This document shows, piece by piece, positions 45,494 through 54,666 of a stretch of DNA of 64,000 nucleotides. The position numbers and the translations under genes were made by a program. The DNA comes from Coleofasciculus sp. FACHB-T130. Lineage in GTDB: Bacteria; Cyanobacteriota; Cyanobacteriia; Cyanobacteriales; FACHB-T130. The notes under the pieces were generated by a model. The model saw nothing but the letters and a program-made list of their open reading frames with translations. It had not been told where the DNA came from and ran no database searches. The DNA lies in NCBI RefSeq assembly GCF_014695375.1, contig NZ_JACJOG010000056.1, forward strand, positions 111,335-175,334, given 5' to 3'. The first letter of the stretch is position 1; every line of letters begins with the position of its first letter.

Positions 45494-48307
45494 ATGCAGT
45501 CAGAACCGAAAGCAAATATCCTTTTGGTTGACGACCATCCAGAAAATCTGCTGGCGTTAGAGGCAGTATTGAGTAGCTTAGGGCAGAATTTAGTCAAAGC
45601 AAATTCGGGGATGGAAGCCTTAAGATGTTTGCTAAATGAGGATTTTGCTGTGATTTTGCTCGATGTCCAGATGCCAGAACTGGATGGATTTGAGACAGCA
45701 AGGCTGATTCGAGCTAGAGAGCGATCGCGCCAGACTCCAATTATTTTCCAAACCGCATACGGCACAAGCGACACTAATATATTCACAGGTTATTCCCTAG
45801 GCGCGATAGATTACCTGGTTAAGCCGATTGAACCGGAAATATTACTCTCAAAAGTATCGATGTTTGTTGACCTGTTTAAGAATACAGCACAGGTAAAACA
45901 ACAAGCATTGGACTTGGAAGCCATCAATGCAGAACTTAAGAAAAACGAACAGCAATTTCGTTCTTTCAGTGCTTGTTTGCCAGTCGGCATTTTTATGACA
46001 GATATTGAAGGTAAATGCACTTATACAAACCCGCGCTGTCAAGCAATTTGTGGCTTTACACTTGAGGAAAGCTTGGGAGATGGTTGGTTGCGGTCAGTTT
46101 ATCCGGAAGATAGCGATCGCGTCATCGCACAATGGTATACCTACACTCGTCAGCGGAAGGAATATTCGCACGAATGTCGCTTTCAAACACGAGAGGGAAT
46201 TGTACGTTGGGCTTACATTCGGTCATCTCCTTTGCTTTCCAATAAAGGCGAACTCATCGGTTTTGTGGGAACAGTAGAAGACATTACTCCTACTAAAGAG
46301 GCAGAGGCATCACTACGAGAGAGTAAGCAAATGCTACAGCTAGTGATGAACAACATCCCGCAGTTAATTTTTTGGAAAGATAGAAAGTCTGTTTATCTGG
46401 GTTGCAATTACAACTTTGCGCGAGTAGCAGGGGTTAATACGCCAGAAGGCATTGTTGGCAAAACAGACTACGACTTGGCTTGGAATAAGGAGGAGGCGGA
46501 CTGGTACCGCGAGTGTGACAACCGCATCATGGAGGCAGATACGCCCCAATATCACATCGTTGAAACTCAATTTCAATCCGATGGAAAACAGTCTTGGGCA
46601 GAAACGAATAAGATTCCACTCCATGATGATGCAGGGAATGTTGTAGGTATTCTAGGTACCTATGAAGACATCACTGATAAAAAGTTGGTAGAAGAAACTC
46701 TGAAAAAGTCTGAGGAAGAGTTAAAAATTCGAGTAGAAGAACGTACTCTTGAATTGAATCATACTATTCAGAATTTGCAAAGCGAGATTGCCGAGCGCCA
46801 GCGGACGCAACAAGAGTTACAACAAGCTAAAGAAGCCGCTGAAGTTGCTAATTGTGCCAAGTCAGATTTCTTATCTCTTGTTTCCCATGAGTTAAGAACA
46901 CCTCTTACCTCTGTCTTGGGATTCGCAAAAATTATCAAGAAAAAACTAGATTCCGTTATATTTCCTGAAGTTCAAAGTGAAGATAAGAAAGTTCGGAAAA
47001 CCATCAAGCAAGTAGAAGAAAACCTTGACATCATTGTGTCTGAAGGGGAAAGACTAACAAATTTAATCAATAGTGTCCTTGATTTGGCAAAGTTAGAAGC
47101 AGGAAAGATTGAGTGGAAGACAGAACCAATTTATATATCTGAAATAATTGCACAGGCAACAGCGGCTACATCCGCCTTATTTGAAACGAAGCCGCTAAAG
47201 TTAATTAAGGATATCGAAAATGAACTACCTGAGCTAGTGGGTGATAAGGATAGACTCGTTCAGGTTGTGATTAATTTAATTTCCAATGCTGTCAAATTTA
47301 CGCCAGAAGGCTGCATAACTTGCAGAGCAAAAAAAATCAACAACGAGGTTATTATCAGCGTTATTGATAGTGGTATAGGCATCGCCAAGGCTGACCAAGA
47401 GCAAGTATTTGAAAAATTTAAGCAGGTAGGTGATACATTAACAGACAAACCTAAAGGAACTGGTTTAGGACTGCCCATTTGCAAGCAAATCGTAGAACAT
47501 CATCAGGGTAGAATCTGGGTAGAAAGTAAATTGGGTAAAGAAAGCAACTTTTCATTCACCTTACCTATCAGTACAGGCGGAAATTTTGAGTTTGAAAAAG
47601 TTGATTTAGACACGCTTTTAAAACAACTAAAAGGTCATGTAATCACTTCTAAAGCCTCTTCTAATAAACAAAAGAAAACAATTCTGGTAGTAGATGATGA
47701 AGCATCTATTAGAGAACTTCTCACACAGCAATTGGAAGCAGAAGGTTATATTGTTAGGCAAGCTAAAGACGGTATGGATGCCATTACACAGGTTAAAAAA
47801 GAACATCCTGATTTGATTATTCTGGATGTGATGATGCCTGCCATGAATGGATTTGATGTGGCAGCAGTACTGAAAAATGACCCTGGAACTACAACCATAC
47901 CGATAATCATTTTATCAATTATAGAAGACAAAGATAGAGGCTATTGTTTAGGAATTGACAGGTATTTGGCAAAGCCAATTAACCAGGAAGAACTTCTAAA
48001 TGCTATTGAATCGCTTCTGGCTCAAGAAACCTCAAAGAAAAAAGTTTTGGTAGTAGATGAAGATGAATCAACAATCAAGATACTTACTGATGTGTTACAG
48101 GCAAAAGGCTACAGCGTTGTTGAAGCTTCTAACGGTCAGGAATGTCTTGAAAAGGCAATCTCAGCCAAGCCCGATATGATTATCATCGATTCAATCCTTT
48201 CAAAGCGAGACAATCTTGCCAAAACATTGCGATTTGAGAAAGGGCTGGAGAATGTTTTGTTTTTTTTAGTCGCAAACGGAAATGTAAATGGTCTAAATCA
48301 GTCGTGA
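45494..48307 (+). CDS. Hybrid histidine kinase REC-PAS-PAS-HK-REC-REC(truncated)
   Basis: 937 residues, no membrane segment. A receiver (about 8-125, Asp in VILLDVQMPELDG) and two PAS/PAC domains (about 155-270 and 280-395) are followed by a coiled coil, HisKA (H-box LVSHELRTPL near residue 460) and HATPase (about 575-690). A second receiver (about 725-845) has LIILDVMMPAMNG. A third receiver begins near 848 (VLVVDEDES, MIIIDS) but ends after about 90 residues without the conserved Lys. The last domain looks truncated. The next gene converges, with only 3 bp between stop codons. The HK domain itself appears complete. Confidence 0.9.
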   Translation: MQSEPKANILLVDDHPENLLALEAVLSSLGQNLVKANSGMEALRCLLNEDFAVILLDVQMPELDGFETARLIRARERSRQTPIIFQTAYGTSDTNIFTGYSLGAIDYLVKPIEPEILLSKVSMFVDLFKNTAQVKQQALDLEAINAELKKNEQQFRSFSACLPVGIFMTDIEGKCTYTNPRCQAICGFTLEESLGDGWLRSVYPEDSDRVIAQWYTYTRQRKEYSHECRFQTREGIVRWAYIRSSPLLSNKGELIGFVGTVEDITPTKEAEASLRESKQMLQLVMNNIPQLIFWKDRKSVYLGCNYNFARVAGVNTPEGIVGKTDYDLAWNKEEADWYRECDNRIMEADTPQYHIVETQFQSDGKQSWAETNKIPLHDDAGNVVGILGTYEDITDKKLVEETLKKSEEELKIRVEERTLELNHTIQNLQSEIAERQRTQQELQQAKEAAEVANCAKSDFLSLVSHELRTPLTSVLGFAKIIKKKLDSVIFPEVQSEDKKVRKTIKQVEENLDIIVSEGERLTNLINSVLDLAKLEAGKIEWKTEPIYISEIIAQATAATSALFETKPLKLIKDIENELPELVGDKDRLVQVVINLISNAVKFTPEGCITCRAKKINNEVIISVIDSGIGIAKADQEQVFEKFKQVGDTLTDKPKGTGLGLPICKQIVEHHQGRIWVESKLGKESNFSFTLPISTGGNFEFEKVDLDTLLKQLKGHVITSKASSNKQKKTILVVDDEASIRELLTQQLEAEGYIVRQAKDGMDAITQVKKEHPDLIILDVMMPAMNGFDVAAVLKNDPGTTTIPIIILSIIEDKDRGYCLGIDRYLAKPINQEELLNAIESLLAQETSKKKVLVVDEDESTIKILTDVLQAKGYSVVEASNGQECLEKAISAKPDMIIIDSILSKRDNLAKTLRFEKGLENVLFFLVANGNVNGLNQS

Positions 48308-48310
48308 GGG

Positions 48311-48790
48311 TTACAGGAATTTAACGTAGACGCGATCGCATCTTGCCGTCTCAACACCTGTTTCTGGTTCATACCCACTACTTTCATACAATTTGACTGC
48401 TTCTTTGAGAACGCTAGCGGTTTCAATCCAAATTTCCTGAAAACCACGAGAAGCGATCGCATTTTCGAGTTGTTCTAACAAATACTTACCCAGTCCTTGC
48501 CCTCTCACAGCTGGCAATAAATACATTTTGCGTAATTCTACCGCTCTGTTCCCGCGTTTCACTGGATAATACGCGCCAGTCCCTACCACTTTCCCTTCTC
48601 TTTCAATTACCCAAAACTCACCCCCAGGATCTTGATAAAATTTTTCTACCTCTAGAACATCCCTATCTGCCTCCTCTGGTTGCCAAGGCAAGCCATACTC
48701 GGTTAACACCGAATGGATGACATCAGCTGCAAAAGTGCGATCGCGCTTATCCCAGCCACGAATCACAAAATCCTGATATTGAGCCTTCAT
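48311..48790 (-). CDS. GNAT family N-acetyltransferase
   Basis: About 159 residues. The acetyl-CoA motif RGQGLGKYLLEQ (VRGQGLGK) follows a strand ending LRKMYLLPA, and YESSGYEP is the usual C-terminal element. The substrate is unknown. An upstream in-frame start at 48856 would overlap the MiaE gene; the ATG at 48790 (MKAQYQDF) leaves 13 bp after the MiaE stop and is preferred. It is probably cotranscribed with miaE. Convergent with the hybrid kinase gene. Confidence 0.82.
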   Translation of the reverse strand: MKAQYQDFVIRGWDKRDRTFAADVIHSVLTEYGLPWQPEEADRDVLEVEKFYQDPGGEFWVIEREGKVVGTGAYYPVKRGNRAVELRKMYLLPAVRGQGLGKYLLEQLENAIASRGFQEIWIETASVLKEAVKLYESSGYEPETGVETARCDRVYVKFL

Positions 48791-48803
48791 CTGCTTCTTG
48801 CCT

Positions 48804-49424
48804 TTAGCTGTGAATTCTCGGTTCTGGATGCAGCGTTTCCAGCAACTGACTCTCAACGACGGCTAATTCCTCCAGCCGTTGGTTGACAACAGCACGCTCA
48901 AAGTAAGTATCGGCAAGCACCCAATAAACGCCATAGTGACGTGCCTCAGATGCCATCAAGCTGCCATAAAATTGGGCTAACTCTGGATCGGGTAAGTGGG
49001 TGGCGAGTAATCCCAGCCGTTCGTGACTTCGAGCCTCAATCAACCCAGAAACTAGCAATGAATCTAATAACCGCTCTGGCTCCTTGGCGCGGATTTGCGT
49101 CTTCATCCCGGCACCGTACGGAGGCGCAGAGAGGGCAGCGAGGGAGATGCCACGACGTTCCAGCCACTGATTAACCAGCTCAAAGTGTTCCAGTTCTTCG
49201 CAGGCGATCCTGGTGAGCTGCCGCACCAACTGAGTATAAGAAGGGTAGCGAAACATCAAATTCAAAGCAACTCCCGCTGCTTTCCGTTCGCAGTGGGAAT
49301 GATCGAGCAGAATAGTATCCACGTTAGCGCTCGCCTGATTTACCCAAGCGATACTACTAGCTTGTTTCAGGGCAATAATAACTGGCAGCGTAGCAGAAGA
49401 CACAGTAGAAGACACAGGAGGCAA
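48804..49424 (-). CDS. miaE: tRNA-(ms[2]io[6]A)-hydroxylase MiaE-like
   Basis: 206 residues. It has the diiron helical bundle of MiaE: DHSHCERKAAGVALNL, EELEHF and EARHYGVYW carry the Glu/His ligands. MiaE hydroxylates the isopentenyl group of ms2i6A37 in tRNA, an oxygen-dependent step. The TTG at 49424 is the longest start; a shorter start cannot be excluded because the N-terminus is not conserved. It is followed 13 bp later by a GNAT gene. It is a third diiron protein in the window, unrelated to the cluster proteins by position. Confidence 0.87.
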   Translation of the reverse strand: MPPVSSTVSSATLPVIIALKQASSIAWVNQASANVDTILLDHSHCERKAAGVALNLMFRYPSYTQLVRQLTRIACEELEHFELVNQWLERRGISLAALSAPPYGAGMKTQIRAKEPERLLDSLLVSGLIEARSHERLGLLATHLPDPELAQFYGSLMASEARHYGVYWVLADTYFERAVVNQRLEELAVVESQLLETLHPEPRIHS

Positions 49425-49662
49425 GGAACTTTAAGGTAAAAAACCCTGACATTTAACGATAGCGAGAGAATTTTTCTATTGATTGTCTCGCTCTGTTTCA
49501 CCCAACACTCGACCGCCTTCAGAGAGATTCCCGATCCCAGAAGGTTCTACTCAAGCTAGGCGAGATATGATTAATAATGTAGTCTACCATACTTACAATT
49601 TGATACATCCCGCCACTTAGAAGAGAATTTAGAACTTAAAAGTCAGCTTTAAAAATATACCT

Positions 49663-49968
49663 TTGACTTTTAACTTCCCATTTCTAGTTGGTTTTCCCAG
49701 TGCTTTTTTGGTGTTCCCTATTCAGGCTGTGCATCCGCTCCGTGAAACTCTTAATACAAGGACATTCCCTTTTTTGACATTCTCCTACTTGATTGACTTA
49801 CTAATCAACCCAGTTTTAGCGTGGTTATCAGTTTTAACGGGCTATAAGTTGCATCTAGCTGTAACGGAGCAGACGCAACAAACATATTACCAATGGCTTA
49901 TTGGTAAGACATTGGAATTTGATGATACTGTGCTGCGTTTGAAAGTCACTCCCCCACCCGCGCTATAA
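49663..49968 (+). CDS. Small hydrophobic protein of unknown function
   Basis: 101 residues from a TTG start. The sequence is hydrophobic, with probable membrane segments at about 3-23 and 38-60, followed by a hydrophilic tail. I do not recognise a family. There is no strong ribosome binding site and no conserved start, so it may not be expressed. Both neighbours are separated by over 100 bp. Confidence 0.3.
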   Translation: MTFNFPFLVGFPSAFLVFPIQAVHPLRETLNTRTFPFLTFSYLIDLLINPVLAWLSVLTGYKLHLAVTEQTQQTYYQWLIGKTLEFDDTVLRLKVTPPPAL

Positions 49969-50085
49969 CCTGGGCGACATGACTAGGGATGTCCATGAGT
50001 GTATAAGTTTTGATCGACAGTGATTCGGTGTCTTACTTTGAGGCGCTATCTAAGGTTGTGAGTAATCGGATTGAGGATGAGCAAA

Positions 50086-50838
50086 ATGACCCCCCGTCGC
50101 ATTGTGATTGGTGATGTACATGGCCACTACGAAGGCCTGATGACCTTATTGGAAGCGATCGCTCCTTCCTCAAATGACTCGGTTTATTTTTTGGGGGATT
50201 TAATCGATCGAGGGCCTCACAGCGCTCAGGTTGTTAAATTTGTCAAGCAAAATTCCTACCATTGTTTGTTGGGCAACCACGAGCAAATGTTATTAGACGT
50301 GTTGGGCGATGGACAAATTTACGGCCCAGCGCTGCAAGGATGGCTCTACAGTGGCGGTCATGCAACCGTGAACAGTTATGGGGAAGCGGGTATTCCAACA
50401 GAGGATATCGAGTGGATGCGATCGCTACCCACATATTTAGACTTAGGCGATGTCTGGTTGGTTCATGCAGGCGTCCATCCGCAAATTCCCTTCGAGAAGC
50501 AAACCGCTGAGGAATTTTGCTGGATTCGCGAAGAATTTCACAGCATTCCCCAGCCCTACTTCCCCGATAAACTGATCGTTACAGGTCACACCATCACCTT
50601 TACCCTGCCTGGAGTTGCACCAGGAAAACTTGCTCAAGGCAACGGCTGGCTTGACATCGATACGGGTGCCTATCACCAGAAAAGTGGCTGGTTGACAGGC
50701 TTGGATCTCACGAACAACTTGGTTTATCAAGTCAATGTGGCGCGGCGTCGCGTTCGCAAACTACCCCTGAAAGAAGCAGTGACGCAAATCGATCCATCCC
50801 AGGTAAGTCGGATGCGCCGCCAAATGCTCAAACCTTAA
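50086..50838 (+). CDS. PPP-family metallophosphatase (serine/threonine or ApaH-like)
   Basis: About 250 residues. The metal-binding motifs GDVHGHYEGL, GDLIDRGPHS and GNHEQ are in standard order, followed by VTGHT. It should be a dimetal phosphoesterase acting on phosphoproteins or dinucleotides. A TTG (50071) and an ATG (50077) lie upstream in frame. GAGG at 50073-50076 sits 9 bp before the ATG at 50086, which decides the start. Its stop overlaps the stop of the convergent M48 peptidase gene by 4 bp. Confidence 0.88.
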   Translation: MTPRRIVIGDVHGHYEGLMTLLEAIAPSSNDSVYFLGDLIDRGPHSAQVVKFVKQNSYHCLLGNHEQMLLDVLGDGQIYGPALQGWLYSGGHATVNSYGEAGIPTEDIEWMRSLPTYLDLGDVWLVHAGVHPQIPFEKQTAEEFCWIREEFHSIPQPYFPDKLIVTGHTITFTLPGVAPGKLAQGNGWLDIDTGAYHQKSGWLTGLDLTNNLVYQVNVARRRVRKLPLKEAVTQIDPSQVSRMRRQMLKP

Positions 50839-51686
50839 GTCAGGGCGCGAATTTTCGCTTTATAAGCCTGCTTATCCAACCCATCACCGACGTTGGCATC
50901 TTCCGGGTCAATGGCACGTTCCAAAGCTTTTATCCGATCCGAGGTTGCCGGATGGGTACTTAAGAATGTAGGCACCGAATTTGCCCTGAGCAGCTTTTCC
51001 ATGAAAGCCACCATTCCAGAGGGAGCATAGCCTGCCCTAATCATGGTTTGCAGTCCCTTTTGATCCGCCTCGAATTCATCTTGCCGACTGTTCGGACGCC
51101 GTAGAGCCAAATCCACGCCAATTTGAACGGCTAGGTTACGATCCAACCCCGCTGCTGCCGCTACGCCGCGAGCTAGCGCACTTTTTCGCATCTGCTCAAT
51201 TGCATGACGACCGGCAATATGACCGATTTCGTGACTCATGACACTCGCTAGCTGAGCTTCATTATCTGCTGCTGTGAGCAAGCCAGTGTTGACGTAGACA
51301 AAGCCTCCCATTGTCGCAAAGGCATTGAGACCCTTATCGTTAACGACTTGAAACGTATAAGGAATATCAGGGCGATCGCTCTTCGCCACCAACCGCTGAC
51401 CAATCTCTTCAACGTAGCGAACGATTTGCGGATTGCGATACAGCCGAATCTCCCGACTGACCAGCTGGTTATTAATTGCCCGACCAATTTGGACTTCCTG
51501 TTTATCAGAAATACTCGACAGCTGAATTACCTGAACGCCGCGCAAAATCAAGTCAAACAACGAGATCGCTTGCCCAGGCTGAGGCAAACCGACACAAATA
51601 AACAGCGCCACTACAGATGAGAGGAACGGATAGAACCAGCGGCGGGAGGAACGACGAGAAAAAAATGACAAGGGGTTCAACTTCAT
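50835..51686 (-). CDS. M48 family metallopeptidase, secreted
   Basis: 283 residues. A basic N-terminus and hydrophobic stretch (about 18-40) ending GQA look like a signal peptide. The zinc motif HEIGH lies in MSHEIGHIAGRHA and the third ligand Glu in DEFEADQKG. It should be a periplasmic zinc peptidase involved in protein quality control. The ATG at 51686 opens the frame. A 450-bp spacer lies upstream of it. Confidence 0.9.
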   Translation of the reverse strand: MKLNPLSFFSRRSSRRWFYPFLSSVVALFICVGLPQPGQAISLFDLILRGVQVIQLSSISDKQEVQIGRAINNQLVSREIRLYRNPQIVRYVEEIGQRLVAKSDRPDIPYTFQVVNDKGLNAFATMGGFVYVNTGLLTAADNEAQLASVMSHEIGHIAGRHAIEQMRKSALARGVAAAAGLDRNLAVQIGVDLALRRPNSRQDEFEADQKGLQTMIRAGYAPSGMVAFMEKLLRANSVPTFLSTHPATSDRIKALERAIDPEDANVGDGLDKQAYKAKIRALT

Positions 51687-52136
51687 AGCGAATACGAGTG
51701 ATAATCAAATCGACAGTTGCGATCGGCGACCAGTCTTGACAATTTCAACACTCCCTACCCTGAAAGCAGGCGAGGCAACACTACATTTTTTAAGTCACAA
51801 TTTCGGGTTCTTGTTCTTCTTCCCAAGCATCAGCCCAGAGAAAGAGAATCTTATAGAATGCGATCGCTCCGCGTAAATGTGACAACAACTTTCATTAGTC
51901 TGAAACAAACAGACGTGATTTGAGAATTCTAAGTTGCAGCTTCAACCGCAATCGAGATATTTTGCGATCGCTCAAGCCTGGGCAGAGCCTCAAACTAAGA
52001 TCGATCCCCGTACAATACTGATTCGGTACTCCTGAAAATTTAGCCATTTTTCATCACTAGATTCGGTGAATGTCCTGATGAACTGGAGGACAAGTTTACC
52101 GAAAATTTAAATAGAATCCTGTGCCCCGATAACCAG
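51687..52136. other. Intergenic region, 450 bp
   Basis: Spacer between the M48 gene and a small plus-strand gene, which diverge. No gene, RNA or clear terminator was seen. It must contain the promoters for both sides. Confidence 0.5.
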
Positions 52137-52334
52137 ATGCAAGCTCAAAGCCTCTCCCTAACGATCGCTCAATTAGTCGAGCAATTATTAACTACGCGCA
52201 GAATTACTCGCCATGACCAACAACGGCTGATGGCGGCGCTGTTATCGAAGACCGCTCTCAGCTCCGAAGAGCAGATCCAAGTCAACCGAGTATTTGACAG
52301 CCTGAAGCAAGGCTACATCCGTGTCGTAGACTAA
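52137..52334 (+). CDS. Conserved small protein of unknown function
   Basis: 65 residues, hydrophilic and probably helical (SLTIAQLVEQLLTTRRITRH, then EEQIQVNRVFDSLKQG). I recognise the pattern as a small protein common in cyanobacteria but know no function. The ATG is followed by a full frame. It lies 176 bp upstream of the DUF4330 gene on the same strand. Confidence 0.7.
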   Translation: MQAQSLSLTIAQLVEQLLTTRRITRHDQQRLMAALLSKTALSSEEQIQVNRVFDSLKQGYIRVVD

Positions 52335-52510
52335 GTTAGGCAGTCTTTTCAGGAAGGCTTTACAACCAGCCATCTGCCAGCACTCTCTAGGCTACACTCA
52401 TGGTACTCTGACAAAAGACTGCCGGATTAAGTATCATCTACCTTGTGATTTGTAGAGTTAGAGGTTACTGAATCTCCCCAGTTTTTTAGCTAGAGCCAGG
52501 ACAATTCTGC

Positions 52511-53038
52511 ATGAAGATTTTGGATTCTCAAGGTCGCTTATTCGGCAAGGTGAGCATCTTAGATGTGGGTGCTGCCTTAGTGATTCTCTCAGTTATTGTA
52601 GGAATCTTCTTTTTTCCCGGCACTTCCGGTTCGGTTGCCCAAGTCGGCGTTACCACAAAACCCGTAGAAATGGATTTGATTGTCCGGGGTTTAAATGTGC
52701 GAGATCCCCAGGCTTTAATCGACCAGTTCCAGAAGGACAAAAAAACGAATATTATTATCCGCAATCAACCCGCCGGACAGATGGAGATTAAATCCATCAA
52801 GATCCTGCCCCGAAGCGTAACCGTCCCGCAACCGGATGGTTCTGTCAAAGCGCTCCCCGATCCTAGACCTGATTCTTTCAGTACCGATATGCTGATGACT
52901 TTCGGTACTAAAGCCCAAATCACAAAAGATGGGCCGGTTGTCGGCGGTACCAAACTCAAAATTGGCATTCCAGTAGAACTAGACGGCTCAGGTTATAACT
53001 TCAATTCCACAGTCATTGATATCCGGTTCCCAGACTAA
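52511..53038 (+). CDS. DUF4330 domain protein
   Basis: 175 residues. The start MKILDSQGRLFGKVSILD and a following transmembrane segment (about 20-38) are characteristic of DUF4330, a cyanobacterial membrane-anchored family of unknown role. The remainder, with a VEMDLIVRGLNVRDP block, faces the periplasm or lumen. No catalytic residues can be assigned. A terminator hairpin follows the stop. Confidence 0.88.
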   Translation: MKILDSQGRLFGKVSILDVGAALVILSVIVGIFFFPGTSGSVAQVGVTTKPVEMDLIVRGLNVRDPQALIDQFQKDKKTNIIIRNQPAGQMEIKSIKILPRSVTVPQPDGSVKALPDPRPDSFSTDMLMTFGTKAQITKDGPVVGGTKLKIGIPVELDGSGYNFNSTVIDIRFPD

Positions 53039-53049
53039 TCTTGCGGTAG

Positions 53050-53083
53050 AGAAACCCACTATTTTCTAAAATAATGGGTTTCT
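53050..53083. terminator. Bidirectional hairpin terminator
   Basis: AGAAACCCACTATTTT pairs with AAAATAATGGGTTTCT around CTA, with one mismatch and T-runs at both flanks. It lies between the convergent DUF4330 and alpha/beta-hydrolase genes. Confidence 0.8.
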
Positions 53084-53092
53084 TTGACATTT

Positions 53093-53992
53093 CTAGTCCA
53101 GCAAGTCTAAAAATCGCCGGATGAAGCCGATTGTCACCGCAGGCAGTTCCAGTTGGGGCGTCAATCCCACATCATCAAGCGCCTGAAAAACTCGGACAGC
53201 TTGCGGATTTAAAGCTGCCAGCCGCCTGCCAACTTCCGGACCCGTAAACTCGGACTTTTCCCCCCACATTATGGCAGTAGGCGCGTTTAGCTGAGTGATG
53301 TACAGGGATAGATCGAAGCATAAATCTCCCCGAACAAAAGAGAGCGCTGCATATTCCGCATTGGGTTGTTGGGCAGATTGCAAATAAGCGTCTACGATTT
53401 CCTGATATACGCGACGGCTACGAGCAAATTGTCGCTGTTCTAAGAAACTACGGATGCCAACCTCCGTAGCAACGCCCGTGCTATAGAGCAAGCGATCCAG
53501 AATGGGCGTAGCAACGAGTTGGGCAAAGAAGCTACGGGTGTAATTTTCCCCAAAGTCAGACAGACCCGCCGGTGTGGTGAGAATCAGGGACTTAAAGAGA
53601 TCGGGGCGAGCGATCGCAGCTCTAATTGTAAAAGCAGCCGTGAGAGAAGATGCCACGACGGGTACTGGCTCGTTACAAGTCTGCTCGATGAACTCAATAA
53701 TTGTGTTGATGTAGTCATCTATCTGGTAATTGCGTGCGGGGTGGTCAGACCGACCCCAACCAATTAGGTCGGGTGCAATCACTCGATAATCGGTTGCAAA
53801 AGCTGGATAGACTTTCGACCATTCGTAGGCGGATGACCCACCACCAAAGCCATGTAGGAAAACCAACGTGGGCAGATTCTCTGACATGGCTGCATCCGCC
53901 GAGCGCCAAGGTGCCCCCTTGGGGGTGTAGTACACCACTCTTCCCAAGGAAGTGACAATCGATTGCATCTCAAAGCCGGGTGGCTGAATCAT
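53093..53992 (-). CDS. Alpha/beta fold hydrolase
   Basis: 299 residues. The oxyanion region LVFLHGFGGGSSAYEW and the nucleophile segment VVASSLTAAFTIRAA match the alpha/beta hydrolase fold. The nucleophile Ser lies in a variant elbow (A-S-S-L-T). The catalytic His of the usual C-terminal motif is not obvious, so activity is uncertain. The ATG at 53992 gives the longest frame; a second in-frame ATG follows at residue 9. It is convergent with DUF4330. Confidence 0.82.
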   Translation of the reverse strand: MIQPPGFEMQSIVTSLGRVVYYTPKGAPWRSADAAMSENLPTLVFLHGFGGGSSAYEWSKVYPAFATDYRVIAPDLIGWGRSDHPARNYQIDDYINTIIEFIEQTCNEPVPVVASSLTAAFTIRAAIARPDLFKSLILTTPAGLSDFGENYTRSFFAQLVATPILDRLLYSTGVATEVGIRSFLEQRQFARSRRVYQEIVDAYLQSAQQPNAEYAALSFVRGDLCFDLSLYITQLNAPTAIMWGEKSEFTGPEVGRRLAALNPQAVRVFQALDDVGLTPQLELPAVTIGFIRRFLDLLD

Positions 53993-54666
53993 GAATAAAC
54001 CTCATTGTTATCGCCACGAGCGCTCATTGTCGCGAATTGTTGAGTGTTAGAACGTCTGACTACTGGTTGATTCCTAACACCCAGTTTCAATCGGCGATGC
54101 TCAGTTGAGCTGGTGACTGATACTATTTTAGATTTTTGCTTTAGACTTTGAACGATGAAACGCTTGCATATAGGTGGTTTCAGAATTTCTCATCGGGTAG
54201 CGTCAGACCAAACGATCTAGCAGCAAATGCGCCCAGCCTAACTGGAGCAACGATCCTGTAATTTATCCGCAATTTAAAGAAACGATAAAACAACCGTCTT
54301 GAAATTAAAGATTTTGCAAATAGTTATCCCTAAAGGCAGATGTAAATTAAGGTAAAAATACATCAGCCGGTTGATAAGACTTTCCGCTATGCCAATCCAG
54401 CCGCTGGTTTTTTTCCGCCAAATTAGAAAAAATCAGAGATAATCCAAACGGTAGGGGGTGAAACCCCTCACCGGGTTTTTGCGTATTTAAGTAACAGGGT
54501 GTGTGCGATCGCGATGGCAATCGGTCATCAGCCAATGTTGATGACTGGAACATTTCTTCTAAAACTTCCCTCACAAGAAATTAAAAATGCGGAATTTTTT
54601 GCCTGAGGGAAGAAGCATTACTCGGAATCAGATCGTAAAAGACGCCCCATAAGTCAAGGAGGCTGA
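53993..54666. other. Intergenic region, 674 bp
   Basis: A long spacer upstream of an unknown gene. It contains an inverted repeat CTTCCCTCA/TGAGGGAAG (54565-54612) with a 30-nt loop and a weak GGTGA/TCACC hairpin followed by GGGTTTTT near 54470. A short minus-strand frame at 54347-54574 looks spurious. A small RNA is possible but not supported. Confidence 0.45.
54656..54662 (+). promoter_or_regulatory. Strong Shine-Dalgarno sequence deciding the start at 54667
   Basis: AAGGAGG lies 4 bp before the ATG at 54667. It favours the long form of the following gene over a later in-frame ATG at 54970. Confidence 0.6.

Noticed and set aside
50071..50085. TTG and ATG starts of the phosphatase gene
   Set aside because: GAGG is well spaced for the ATG at 50086 and badly spaced for the earlier ones.
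54347..54574. Short minus-strand frame of 75 codons
   Set aside because: Low-complexity translation without domain or start signal.
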